A stretch of DNA of 64,000 nucleotides from positions 7,473,294-7,537,293 of the forward strand of contig OX155972.1 in NCBI GenBank assembly GCA_944548615.1. The letters are read 5' to 3'. The first letter of the stretch is position 1. Every line of letters starts with the position of its first letter. Position numbers and translations under genes: made by a program. This DNA is from Micropterix aruncella. Taxonomy: Eukaryota > Arthropoda > Insecta > Lepidoptera > Micropterigidae. The notes below the pieces were generated by a model. The model was not told the origin of the DNA. It ran no database searches and saw nothing but the letters and a program-made list of their open reading frames with translations. Below are positions 55,025 through 64,000 of the stretch, one piece after another.

Positions 55025-55209
55025 TTCGGCGATTGCTGATAACGATAAGAGATGAGCATTAGTATAGTAGAATATGGCTACTTTTCGTTAGTCACTAGAT
55101 ACATTCGCTTATTGATCATCTGGGTGTTGCTATGACACTATTTCGTGTGAATAAGTGCATTTAGATGAGTTGAAGCGGATTCAAAATATCCGCACGAATC
55201 CCGTTTAAA
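55025..55209 (+). promoter_or_regulatory. Putative V11 promoter
   Basis: TGATAACGATAAGAGATGAG (55037 onward), like V10, about 160 bp before the ATG. TATTTCGTGTGAATAAG follows. Confidence 0.55.
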
Positions 55210-55312
55210 ATGTCTCGCCACTCGCCATTACTTTGGTGGTATATTGTAGTTGCTATGGTGGTTGTGTTGATTATATTCTACGTCATTATAGTGGTATTGA
55301 GATATGTGATAG
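55210..55312 (+). CDS. Alternative first exon V11
   Basis: It encodes 34 residues plus one base: MSRHSPLLWWY, a span (IVVAMVVVLIIFYVIIVVL), then RYVI. The donor is G|GTGAGA in phase 1, giving a Gly junction codon and a predicted 118-residue protein. It is the paralogue of V10. It is the most downstream first exon, 3.7 kb before common exon 2, so it needs the shortest first intron. Confidence 0.82.
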
Positions 55313-55869
55313 GTGAGATTTTTTACCATTCCTGCATTCCTGGATAATTAGATAATTAGTCATACTTTTACATGTTTTACCCTTGTCTTACTCCGGATAT
55401 CATGCATCAATCTGCTGTTATCATGCAAGTCCTTGCGTAGCTCTAATATTCTCAACTGAGTGTTTATTAAGTATCATAATCCATACTCCTCAATTAAGTC
55501 CCTAGTAGCAATATTTTAGTAACTTCTCTCCATTTATTATTTTTCTCTTTAGACTATTTAATATACATGAGACAACGCGATCACGTGATTTATGTAAACA
55601 ATTTTAAAGTACTTAAGTTTATCTGAAATTATCTCGTTATCACTATTTAAGGTTATTCCCACGATAACTACTTCATATATTGCTATGCTGTGGCAAAACC
55701 CCAATTTGTTAGTTTTGTTGAAGATTTTCTTATCTTTTTTTTCAAATAATCATAAAGTTTTTAGTAAATTTCCAATGGTTTCATATTTTGAGTTTATTTC
55801 ATTATATTTAAACGTTGTTGCTAAGTCAGCCTAACTTGGCTTCAACCGTACTAAGGCTTAACAAGCAAA
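55313..55869. other. Intronic sequence
   Basis: No gene or repeat recognised. Confidence 0.45.
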
Positions 55870-55928
55870 TATATTAAAAAGAATAAAAAACACGCCTGCC
55901 GTTACAGAAAGTGAATTATACTAGATAC

Positions 55929-56282
<354 letters not shown>

Positions 56283-56388
56283 AGGGAATCCTTCGTCACG
56301 ATGTAAGTGGCTTTTATAATTATTTACTTTATAATCATCTTATTGATCAATTCTAAAAAGAATATATACACAAAACTATCAAATATTT

Positions 56389-56544
<156 letters not shown>

Positions 56545-56880
56545 CGGAATGCATTCAATCAGACTTTTCAATTGACACTAAACACGATATATTTATGTTA
56601 ATCGTAATTTGATAATTATTGATATTGTAATTTATATAATTTATATAATTGTAATTTATTGATATTTGGACAACTACCTACTTAATATTTTGACAATTAA
56701 GGTACCCTATAACACTAGGAATGACATAATCATTCTAAGGATACTACACTCTTATAAATCGGTTCAAGCCTTTAGAAATTATAGTGGAATAAAGAAACGG
56801 AGAAATACAGAGATAAACCCTGAACACATTACAATCCTTTTTTGTTGGACAGTCGTGTAAAAATAGTCATGGTGACATGT

Positions 56881-57780
56881 AGATTTTAATACAGTAAAAA
56901 ATTAAAAAATCCATTAAATTGTCAGTTAAATATTCTGATTAGAGTGGATTATTTATTTATTTAAGAATTATTTACTATAAAACATTGATTTGCTTACAAG
57001 AATAACAGGAACCGAATGACAAAACCTTAAACATTTGCGAATTTGATTCTGTCACCCAACTGGGACTAGCCCGTTCTAGGGTGGACAGGACTATAATATT
57101 ACAATCACTTATGTACAAGTTTTAGTAAAAAGCTAATACCACTAAATTGCCCTAAAATGTGATCTTCAAAAAAAAATGTAATAATAAAAATTTTAAAAGA
57201 TAATATAATAAATAAAATGCAATTCCATTATCTGTATAATCGGTAATAAATATAGTATAAAATTCGATCAAATAATATAAATAAAGTTATAATTGAGAAA
57301 TGAAAGAAATAGTCATCAATATTTAATATATGTTGAGTAATATAGAATTTAATATAAAAATACCTAGATTACGTTGGAATCTATTGATAACGAGTTACAC
57401 AATATATGGATAATTAATTAACTAAATTACTATGCAAAAATATTAGTGCATTTTCACTTTACAATAAAAGTTTCGTGCCATGTGTCATTTTTCCATTGCG
57501 AACCTTTTTCTTAATATTTTATTCAAGAAATTATAAAGCAGAAAATATGTCTCAGTGCAAATGTTGCACTTGTCTTCGATACCAAGTGCATTACGCTGTT
57601 TTTTGCTCGAATTGTCGAATAATGGTCTATTTTTTTTACTATTTGTTGGGTGGGGCTTTTCTAAGGTCTTTATGCGCCTTGTAACACTGCGACCATTGCT
57701 GATCTATTGTGTTCGCCACCTACTATAGTTCTGCGCTAAGCCTTGTGTCATTTAAGAACCGCAGCAGGTTTTTGGCGCCA
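56881..57780. other. AT-rich intronic sequence
   Basis: LINE 3'-like segment near 56990-57110. A Cys-rich small frame (MSQCKCCTCLRYQ) starts at 57548, but its only phase-1 donor (GTGGGG) is weak. I do not call it an exon. Confidence 0.45.
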
Positions 57781-57784
57781 GATT

Positions 57785-58320
57785 GTTTTACCTCCTCAGG
57801 TTAGGTAATGACCACCCAAGTGGGTGTATCTTTTACGCATCAGCGGGCCACACACACATGAGGTGCTGGGGAGTTTCCTCTGCTCCTTGGCAGAACCTGC
57901 ACATTTTTGTGTCTCTGAGCTTGAGGTTGAACATGTGTTTGTTCAGGCCACAATACCCCGTGAGCGCCCTCACCAGTATGCGTAGATTGTTCCTATTTAG
58001 CGATAAGGCCTCACGGGCCGTCTTACGGTCGTAAGCCATAATATGCGTTTTGGAATGATTCAACCCTGGCGTGTTGTTCCAGTGGTTGACGGATTATTCT
58101 AAACACATTGGTTTGAGCATTATGTTTGCAAGGCTTTTTGGTACGCCACAGCAAGGCTCAGGGGTGTATATCGTTCCTTTGCTCCCGTCTTAGCTATTTC
58201 GTCGGCTTTTTCATTTCCGTTTAATAATGGTCTAATGACAACATTGTAAAACGAAATGACATTATAAAAGTTTTTGGAACGAAATGCAAAATTTCGACAA
58301 GGGCAAACATAAGCCATATA
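57785..58320 (-). pseudogene. Non-LTR retrotransposon with RNase H domain, 3' coding relic (antisense)
   Basis: Minus strand: GNEKADEIAKTGAKERY (about 58200) is the end of a LINE-encoded RNase H domain. It is followed at 57833-58063 by LVRALTGYCGLNKHMFNLKL then CRFCQGAEETPQHLMCVW, a C..C..H..C segment. RNase H points to an I/LOA/R1-like clade, unlike the other LINE relics here. It is frameshifted between the two parts. Confidence 0.8.
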
Positions 58321-58739
58321 TCTGACGCAAAATTTGCGCGGAAAAACGACAATGACTGTATTTTTTTGGTCGTTATATAAATACTACAAATATCCTTTTT
58401 TTATGAGTTCTCTCTTTTCACCTATTTTTTATCTTGTTGGTCATGTACATTATATATTTATATATTATATACTTCGTCCAGAGTAGGTAATTTTACCAAT
58501 CAATCGATCATTTTCTCCCAAATATGAATTAAAATTGGTTTGTGAGTTATTAGGTTGGTATTTTATATTTATTATTTATTTATACGTACATATTACACAT
58601 TACTAAACAAAATTTCTTGTGAGGTTTATAACAAAATATTACTTAAAAAACAACTTGAAAAGCCGAATATTTTCAACTTACTATGACATGTTTTCAACCA
58701 TCAAAATATAGATTGTAGGGGGAATTTAATGCACGCATA

Positions 58740-58850
58740 ATAATAATAAAGCGCTTTATTCGTAAGAAAAGGCAAGCGTATTGCCTGCAGGCAATATTCT
58801 AAAGCTAACCTATATATTTTAGAGCTAACCTAGAATGGTGGCTTAGTAAT
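58740..58850 (-). mobile_element. LINE 3' end (antisense)
   Basis: AATAATAATAAAGCGCTTTA then GGCAAGCGTATTGCCTGCAG is the complement of the 3' end at 39190-39245. Confidence 0.7.
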
Positions 58851-59024
58851 ATATAATAGTGGCTTGTTCAATGACAATCGACATTTACCGCAGAGGAGAG
58901 AGAAATATAGTCGATAATTGCATAAATACGGATATTGCCTGCCGCGAATTGTCACAATGGAAAAAACAACAAATGGTGTTAATGGCATCCCAGAGGTTAA
59001 ACCGTTTTTTTTTTTCAATTTCAG

Positions 59025-59195
59025 GACGAGGTATGACCTCCCCGACATCATCAAATCGACCCCAGATCTTCGTGATGCCGACTTCAGCCAATCCAGGACG
59101 ACAGCCTCAAGTGCATCCAGTTCAACCTACTATTATTCCATATCATACTCAGAATTTTGCACCACCTTTAGAAGGATATCCAAAATATGAAGGAA
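59025..59195 (+). CDS. Common exon 2: proline-rich cytosolic tail
   Basis: The acceptor is a long pyrimidine run ending CAATTTCAG|GACGAGG; the donor is GGAA|GTAAGT. The exon is 171 bp and begins and ends in phase 1. It needs one base from the upstream exon, which all eleven V exons supply. It encodes 56 full codons starting RGMTSPTSSNRPQIFVMPTS, then Pro/Gln/His-rich sequence (QPQVHPVQPTIIPYHTQ), ending APPLEGYPKYEG. There are few charges, no secondary membrane span and no enzyme motif: a low-complexity tail with Tyr residues set among prolines. The open frame runs back to 58859 but lacks a membrane span there, so I start at the acceptor. Confidence 0.88.
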
Positions 59196-60117
59196 GTAAG
59201 TATTAAACTATTTAGGTTTTGGTAGATTTTGGAGTAGGTACATGCACGGATATTAAATTTTATTTTATTTATTTATTTCCATTACAATTTCACAATTGTG
59301 TAGGAGCGATTAAGTAAAATGATAAAAATATAACGCTGTTATACACAAAAATAGGCATGTTTCAACAAGGATAACGTATATAACTCGGACTGTGGTCCAT
59401 ACGTATAAATTAACATGAAGCGTAGCGTGGTTAGCGTGATGGTAGATATCGTGTCGTAATGTTACAACATAATGTTATTTCATTACGTTGCGACTTTGGG
59501 ATATCGCTTCCAACATGACAGCATTTAGTAGTACCTATACGTACGGTTATACTTGAAAACATGAATCGGTTTTATGTACAGTATTCTGTTATTTCCATAT
59601 TAACCGTAAGGAAAATGTTGATAGATATAATCGAGTTATGGAGTTTTAACAAAATTCCTTGTAATTCAGCAAAATTACGATTGAAACATCGTTATTCTGT
59701 ATAAAACCATAATAGGAAAGTGGTAATATAAGAATCAATCTAATATTTTTCACATGCATATTAGATTAATCTTAAATTTGTTACCTAATTTAATAAAGTA
59801 TATAATACAGTAAATTAATGAAACAATATTATTTCAATTACCAAGAAAATGGCTATAATATAACATTGACAAAATGAATTAGTACCTTAGATTACTTGTT
59901 AAGTACTATGTTGTAAACGTATTTTAAAATATCGTTCTGCGCACTCAGAAGATATATCCGAATAGGTCTCTTGAAAATATTATTGGTTTTATTCGTCTTT
60001 AAATGATCAAGCAATTTATTAAAAAGTTTAAGACCTATGTAGAGACCTAGTCGTCTGAAACTTGGCCGATGGAGGTAATGGGTTTATTCCTGGTGTCATG
60101 CCGATGTACTTCCTCTT
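59196..60117. other. Start of the exon 2-exon 3 intron
   Basis: LINE-like 3' fragments around 59260-59400 and 59930-60060. No gene. Confidence 0.45.
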
Positions 60118-60350
60118 GGGGAATTGCAGAGCCTCTTGGCCGGGGCGCGCATTTGCGACCTGGCCGCGGCGGCTGGCTAGGCCACGGCGGCCAACGGATA
60201 TTACGAAATGTATGGAATCGCCGTCAACCGCGCGCACTAGGCCGCGCGGCCAAAGTGCGCGCGCCGACCGGCGATTCCATACATTTTGTAGTATCCGTTG
60301 GCCACCGCGGCCAGGCCAGTGCGCGCCGGGGGTTATTGCAGTAGAATTCG
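60118..60350. mobile_element. GC-rich fold-back MITE
   Basis: Arms of about 90 bp: GGCCACGGCGGCCAACGGAT then TATTACGAAATGTATGGAAT, against CGATTCCATACATTTTGTAG then TATCCGTTGGCCACCGCGGC. It is strongly GC-rich in an AT-rich intron. Three open frames across it are by-products of the palindrome. Confidence 0.8.
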
Positions 60351-60479
60351 CAAAGAGATACTTGAGCGACAATTGCATATACGGTCGATATCACTAGTTT
60401 TCGGAAATGTTCACAACATGACTGCCGTTGACCAATACCCACTATAGCGAGTATAGCACGTTTCTGCAGAGTTGACGTG

Positions 60480-61050
60480 CTTATCCTATAAGTAAGATTT
60501 TATTTTCAATCAAATAAACTATACATTTTATCAGGATAATCAATATTAAAATGTCATCTACAAAATTTATTACATTACGTAAGCAAATTAAAATCTAAAT
60601 AAAACTGTCAACAAATAAAACCCTAAAAATTATATAAAATCATCTTCTTATGTAATTAAATGGAATTCAAAAACAAGTTTTGGTATAAAAAATTATTTAA
60701 TCATTCAAATTAAAAGAATGACAAATTATAATATTTGTCATATTCAAAATAAATTTAAATGTCATTAAAAAATACGAATCACAATAATATATTTAGCTGC
60801 ATTCAATAAAAAACGAATAAAAAATTTAAAAATTAAATATACAATTTATAGCCACTTGAACTAAAACCAATTGATACTACTTTAATAATATCGCCAATGG
60901 TTAATTGTATGTAGTCTTCAATGGTGTAAAAATTGTTTTCTAAAAGGAACTTTTTTAACTTGTTTTTAAATATGATGTGAAGGTAGCGGGTAGAGTAGTT
61001 CAAGAATAAATTATACCATTGCATATGTCTGTTCATGACCGACATGCCTA
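60480..61050 (-). pseudogene. Non-LTR retrotransposon C-terminus and 3' UTR (antisense)
   Basis: Minus-strand frame 60833-61045: MQWYNLFLNYSTRYLHIIFK then NKLKKFLLENNFYTIEDYI, the 'FKxxLKxFLxxxxFYSIEEF' LINE tail. Confidence 0.7.
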
Positions 61051-61474
61051 ATACATTACCTTATCGTGATGACGTCATTAGGTCGCGTAGAAAGTTTCCC
61101 CGCGATCGTATTCATTTAAAGTGGCTCAGTATACTTCGAACCACACACCGACTTGGTCACCACGAACACCTCTGAATTAACCGGTCGGACGCCAACAACG
61201 CCTTTAGGTATTTTGCATCGTTTGACAGATCCGCGCGTAACCGTTTCGGCCGGCCCCTTTATGTATTACATAAATATATAATATACATGGTTAATAATGT
61301 TAATTACTGAGTAACAAGAGCGAATTTATTAAAAAACGATATTGCTAGTATTTATTTACAAAATCAACCGAAAAGTTGCGGCAAGGTTTCTTGCGCGCGA
61401 AGGCTGGCTTCCGACCGGTTAAATGACACAACTCCAAGTTGTTGTTATAAACTCCTCACAGTTGGGCGATGTAG
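61051..61474. other. Intronic sequence, partly GC-rich
   Basis: Moderately GC-rich DNA of unknown origin around 61060-61260. No gene. Confidence 0.4.
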
Positions 61475-61967
61475 ACTACAACGGGCGAACCCGTCACCCC
61501 ACGCTTGTATAACGATATGTGATCGTTCTTTCAGCCGTGGGATGAGTGTAAGAGACTTAGACAATAATAATCCATTTTCTAACTCCACCAACTAGCCCGC
61601 GAGAGACCATCCCTTACCGCCCGTCGTCGGGTAGTTAACCCAGGTATCGGGTAGCCGAATGATCGTTTTAAGAGGGGCTGAAACAAGTTAAACAACCTTC
61701 TCCGGTCTATAGGAAACAAAGCCGTTTCCATGCACCCGGCTATCTGTCGGAGTGCACAATCGATTGGCTGACGGAGTGCACAATCGATTGGCGCACGGTG
61801 GCCAAACCGCCCAGGAGCGAGCTACGATTCCCAGGGAACTGGCCTGCAGGCACAGAGTCCTACCCAGGCTCGCAGTTCTGCTTGGAGGCTTCCGGATGGG
61901 TGTTGACCTGTAAGTTCGGCCGACCCTTACACATGGGTCATGATGGCTCAACTACAACTTGGGTTGT
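61475..61967 (-). mobile_element. Structured retroposon, copy F1
   Basis: It starts GACTACAACGGGCGAACCCG (complement of the family 3' end) and runs to CACATGGGTCATGATGGCTC. It is more diverged than A-D and has a local duplication of GGAGTGCACAATCGATTGGC. Confidence 0.7.
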
Positions 61968-62377
61968 CGACTACAGCGGGCGAGCCCGTCACCTCAGGAA
62001 TTTTTAACGATTAGTCGTTCTATCTCCCTGGAGTGAGCGTTAGAAGACTTGGGGACAAAACAGTCCACCATCTAGCTACGTCACAAGCCCGTAAGAGGCC
62101 AACGTCTTAACCGCGAGATAGCCAGAAATGTTACCTGGCGGGCCGACAATCACGCCCTTACTTCCAATTGTGACCAGATTACTCCGGTCTCTCGATTGGT
62201 TACGAGTTCGAGGTCGATTGCGCCGTCCTCTCCCTTACGAAGCGGTGAAAGGGTGTATACCGAATCTATCGCGGACCACAGCGTCCTTTGCCCGGCTGTT
62301 CACCCAGGATCGGATGGCCGATGGTCGTTTCAAGAGCAGTCCTACCCAGGTTCGCACTTCATGCGTGGAGGCCGTCG
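61968..62377 (-). mobile_element. Structured retroposon, copy F2 (5'-truncated)
   Basis: It starts TCGACTACAGCGGGCGAGCC and ends at CATGCGTGGAGGCCGTCGGA, lacking the GGGAGCTAAC end. It stops about 50 bp before the exon 3 acceptor. Confidence 0.75.
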
Positions 62378-62428
62378 GATAGGTTCATTAGCTACACAAT
62401 TACTTATTTTTATTTTTGTTTATTTCAG

Positions 62429-62511
62429 ATGCTATGCCTACAGCGCCACCAACGTACGAAGAAGCTGTTAGCCCAACGCCACAGCCGAACCAGCGAACCC
62501 AAGCATCGTAG
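62429..62511 (+). CDS. Common exon 3: PPxY-bearing C-terminus
   Basis: The acceptor is TTTGTTTATTTCAG|ATGC; phase 1 continues from exon 2, with junction codon AAT (Asn). It encodes 26 residues, AMPTAPPTYEEAVSPTPQPN then QRTQAS, and ends at TAG (62509-62511). PPTYEEAV is a canonical PPxY motif followed by acidic residues, the form bound by WW domains of Nedd4-family ubiquitin ligases. In single-pass proteins such motifs usually govern ubiquitination, endocytosis or sorting. That role here is inference from the motif. Confidence 0.88.
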
Positions 62512-62935
62512 CCATTCGAAAATTAACTTTAACTAAATATTAAATCAAAAATTGTTATTTCGTTTTGGTAAATCATAAAAATTGGGCTTTTTCACGGAAA
62601 GATCTGAATGATTTGGCGAGGCGAAGTGAAGACAATAGATAATTAGACACAATCCTAAAAATTTGATTGTATTAAAAAACAAGAGTTTGTCAAATGAAGT
62701 GTAAAATGGTAAACAGCGGCTGTGAAAGACTTTTTTTTCCTATTTGTTACCGATTCGTGGTTCATTAGCAGCTTTATTTTGTACATATAATTGTTTTATT
62801 ATATGAAATCGAAGACTATTGCGGTTGTTTGACATTATATTGGGTCCTAACCTATGAAGTAGCTGTTTTATAAAGAAAATAAGACCCAAAATTTTGTATA
62901 AAAAATATATATTTAAGTCATAGAAATATTGACCC
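62512..62935 (+). other. Probable 3' UTR of the PPxY gene
   Basis: AT-rich. A variant poly(A) signal ATTAAA lies at 62539-62544 and another near 62669; I see no AATAAA before the LINE at 62940. The transcript end is uncertain. Confidence 0.5.
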
Positions 62936-62939
62936 CTAT

Positions 62940-63660
62940 TATCTATTTATTTATTTATTTTAAACATAACATGCGAAATTCATAAAACGGTCATACCAAG
63001 TAATGGTGCGAAGTAAACGACGACCCACATTCACATGACCATGCGCAGCGCATGCCCAACTAGGCCGAGTATAGCCTGTATCTGGGCATACGATTTATTT
63101 TCAGACTTGGGTGGAGAAGCATAACTGACGTAGGACACATACACTTATATTCATATTCATATTCATTTTATTAGTATACTGGTATACAAGTCAGATACAG
63201 ATTGGCAAACATCCATACATATTAGCAAACATTGAAAAACAATACAAGAATAATGTAAAAAGATGAAATACAAGACAAATATGCATAGAAATAAATAAAC
63301 ACTTTAGCCACCAAAGCATGTTAGACTTCACTGGAGTAATATTCCTCCAGTGAGTAAAACGCCTTATCTGTGAGGTACCTCTTAAGGCGTCTCTTAAACA
63401 CGTCAAGAGATTGCGCCTGCCTAATGTGCTCGCTGAGTTTGTTGTAAACCGCTGGGCCGGCGATATAGGCTAGCCTCTCCGACTTGGATAATGCATGACT
63501 TACCGAACGTAGCATGCTACGGGATCTTGTTGGATAGTGGTGATGCACACCATTCACTTCGAAATCGGCTAGATTTCTGCGTACGAACAGCGCTACACAC
63601 ACATATACATATACACATATATACATATACATATACATACATACACACATACACATGTAT
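62940..63660 (-). pseudogene. Non-LTR retrotransposon C-terminus and 3' UTR (antisense)
   Basis: The minus-strand frame (63321 upward) reads GVHHHYPTRSRSMLRSVSHA then IAGPAVYNKLSEHIRQAQSL and FKRRLKRYLTDKAFYSLEEY, a well-preserved LINE tail. The 3' UTR matches 34560-34740. A CA/TA tract at 63595-63660 borders it. Confidence 0.8.
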
Positions 63661-63854
63661 CAGTCTTATTTATAAATGTAACTTAAAATTTGCGATGCGT
63701 CTCAGACACAGCCGAGCGAAAATCGTGATTTATAAACGTTGCCTAACGCTAGGACACGGCTCAGTCGCGTCCTATCTCAAACGTCACTTTGCGCACCGGT
63801 CGGACCGTGTTTAGCGAATTAAGTACAGGTTTTGTGGCTGTGTTAATCAATAAA

Positions 63855-64000
63855 ATGGACGATTTATCGGTGAATTCGGTATTTTCTGATAATCTGCGGA
63901 TGTTAGAACAGAGGCGGACTACCAAAACATACAAAAAACATTTTGACCCGTTCACCGAGTTGACGGAAGACGAATTTCGATATAAGTATCGATTTTCTAA
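63855..64000 (+). CDS. PIF/Harbinger transposase N-terminus (cut by window end)
   Basis: 48 codons are visible: MDDLSVNSVFSDNLRMLEQR, then KKHFDPFTELTEDEFRYKYR, then FS. The 'DPFxxLTEDEFxxxYRFSK' pattern is the N-terminus of HARBI1-like transposases in insects. The frame is open to the edge. The preceding 200 bp (from about 63665) may hold the terminal repeat. Whether it is intact or a domesticated gene cannot be seen here. Confidence 0.65.
   Translation, partial: MDDLSVNSVFSDNLRMLEQRRTTKTYKKHFDPFTELTEDEFRYKYRFS

Noticed and set aside
57475..57684. Cys-rich small frame MSQCKCCTCLRYQ with a possible weak donor
   Set aside because: The only phase-1 donor (GTGGGG) is poor, the hydrophobic part is short and broken, and there is no GATA/initiator context.
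58859..59024. Extension of exon 2 upstream as a normal start
   Set aside because: The frame is open but the sequence from 59004 is a polypyrimidine tract and AG acceptor, and the extra residues have no membrane span. Part of it matches a repeat near 6460.
60028..60442. Several overlapping frames on both strands
   Set aside because: They mirror each other across a GC-rich palindrome and are by-products of the fold-back.

Overview
This is an insect nuclear genome window, most likely from a moth or butterfly. It is AT-rich and packed with nested, mostly decayed transposable elements: non-LTR retrotransposon 3' ends with TTTGA-type tails, a BEL/Pao retrotransposon, hAT, mariner and PIF/Harbinger relics, fold-back MITEs, and a tRNA-headed SINE. 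Only one host gene is visible. The order-level assignment is inference from the repeat types.

The host gene lies on the + strand and spans most of the window. Eleven short exons, V1 to V11, lie at 6289, 13368, 26383, 30948, 35960, 40309, 42992, 45968, 49098, 50709 and 55210. Each starts with ATG, encodes a short N-terminus, one hydrophobic membrane span and a basic or Cys-containing juxtamembrane end, and stops at a GT splice donor in phase 1. Downstream are two common exons. Exon 2 (59025-59195) has a polypyrimidine tract and AG acceptor, and exon 3 (62429-62511) ends in TAG. Both accept phase 1, and together they encode an 84-residue proline-rich tail with a PPTYEEAV (PPxY) motif. The layout predicts 114-146 aa single-pass membrane proteins with interchangeable membrane domains and one constant, probably cytosolic, WW-domain-binding tail, like a small protocadherin or UGT1 locus. 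Most first exons have GATA-factor-type sites close upstream and several have a TCAGT initiator, so each probably has its own promoter. Paralogous groups (V2/V3, V7/V8/V9, V10/V11) show growth by tandem duplication of promoter plus exon. I do not recognise this gene family.

By region: 1-6 kb holds LINE, mariner and hAT relics. V1 is at 6.3 kb. 7-13 kb holds nested MITEs and a structured retroposon carrying a Harbinger relic. V2 is at 13.4 kb. A nearly intact, very young antisense BEL/Pao element fills 13.7-21.7 kb. A retroposon and an internally deleted hAT element follow at 21.8-24.1 kb. V3 to V6 lie at 26-40 kb among LINEs, SINEs and fold-backs. V7 to V11 lie at 43-55 kb. Two long AT microsatellites are at 56 kb. 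The common exons are at 59-62.5 kb, with a GC-rich fold-back and two retroposon copies in their intron. The right edge holds the start of a Harbinger-like transposase.
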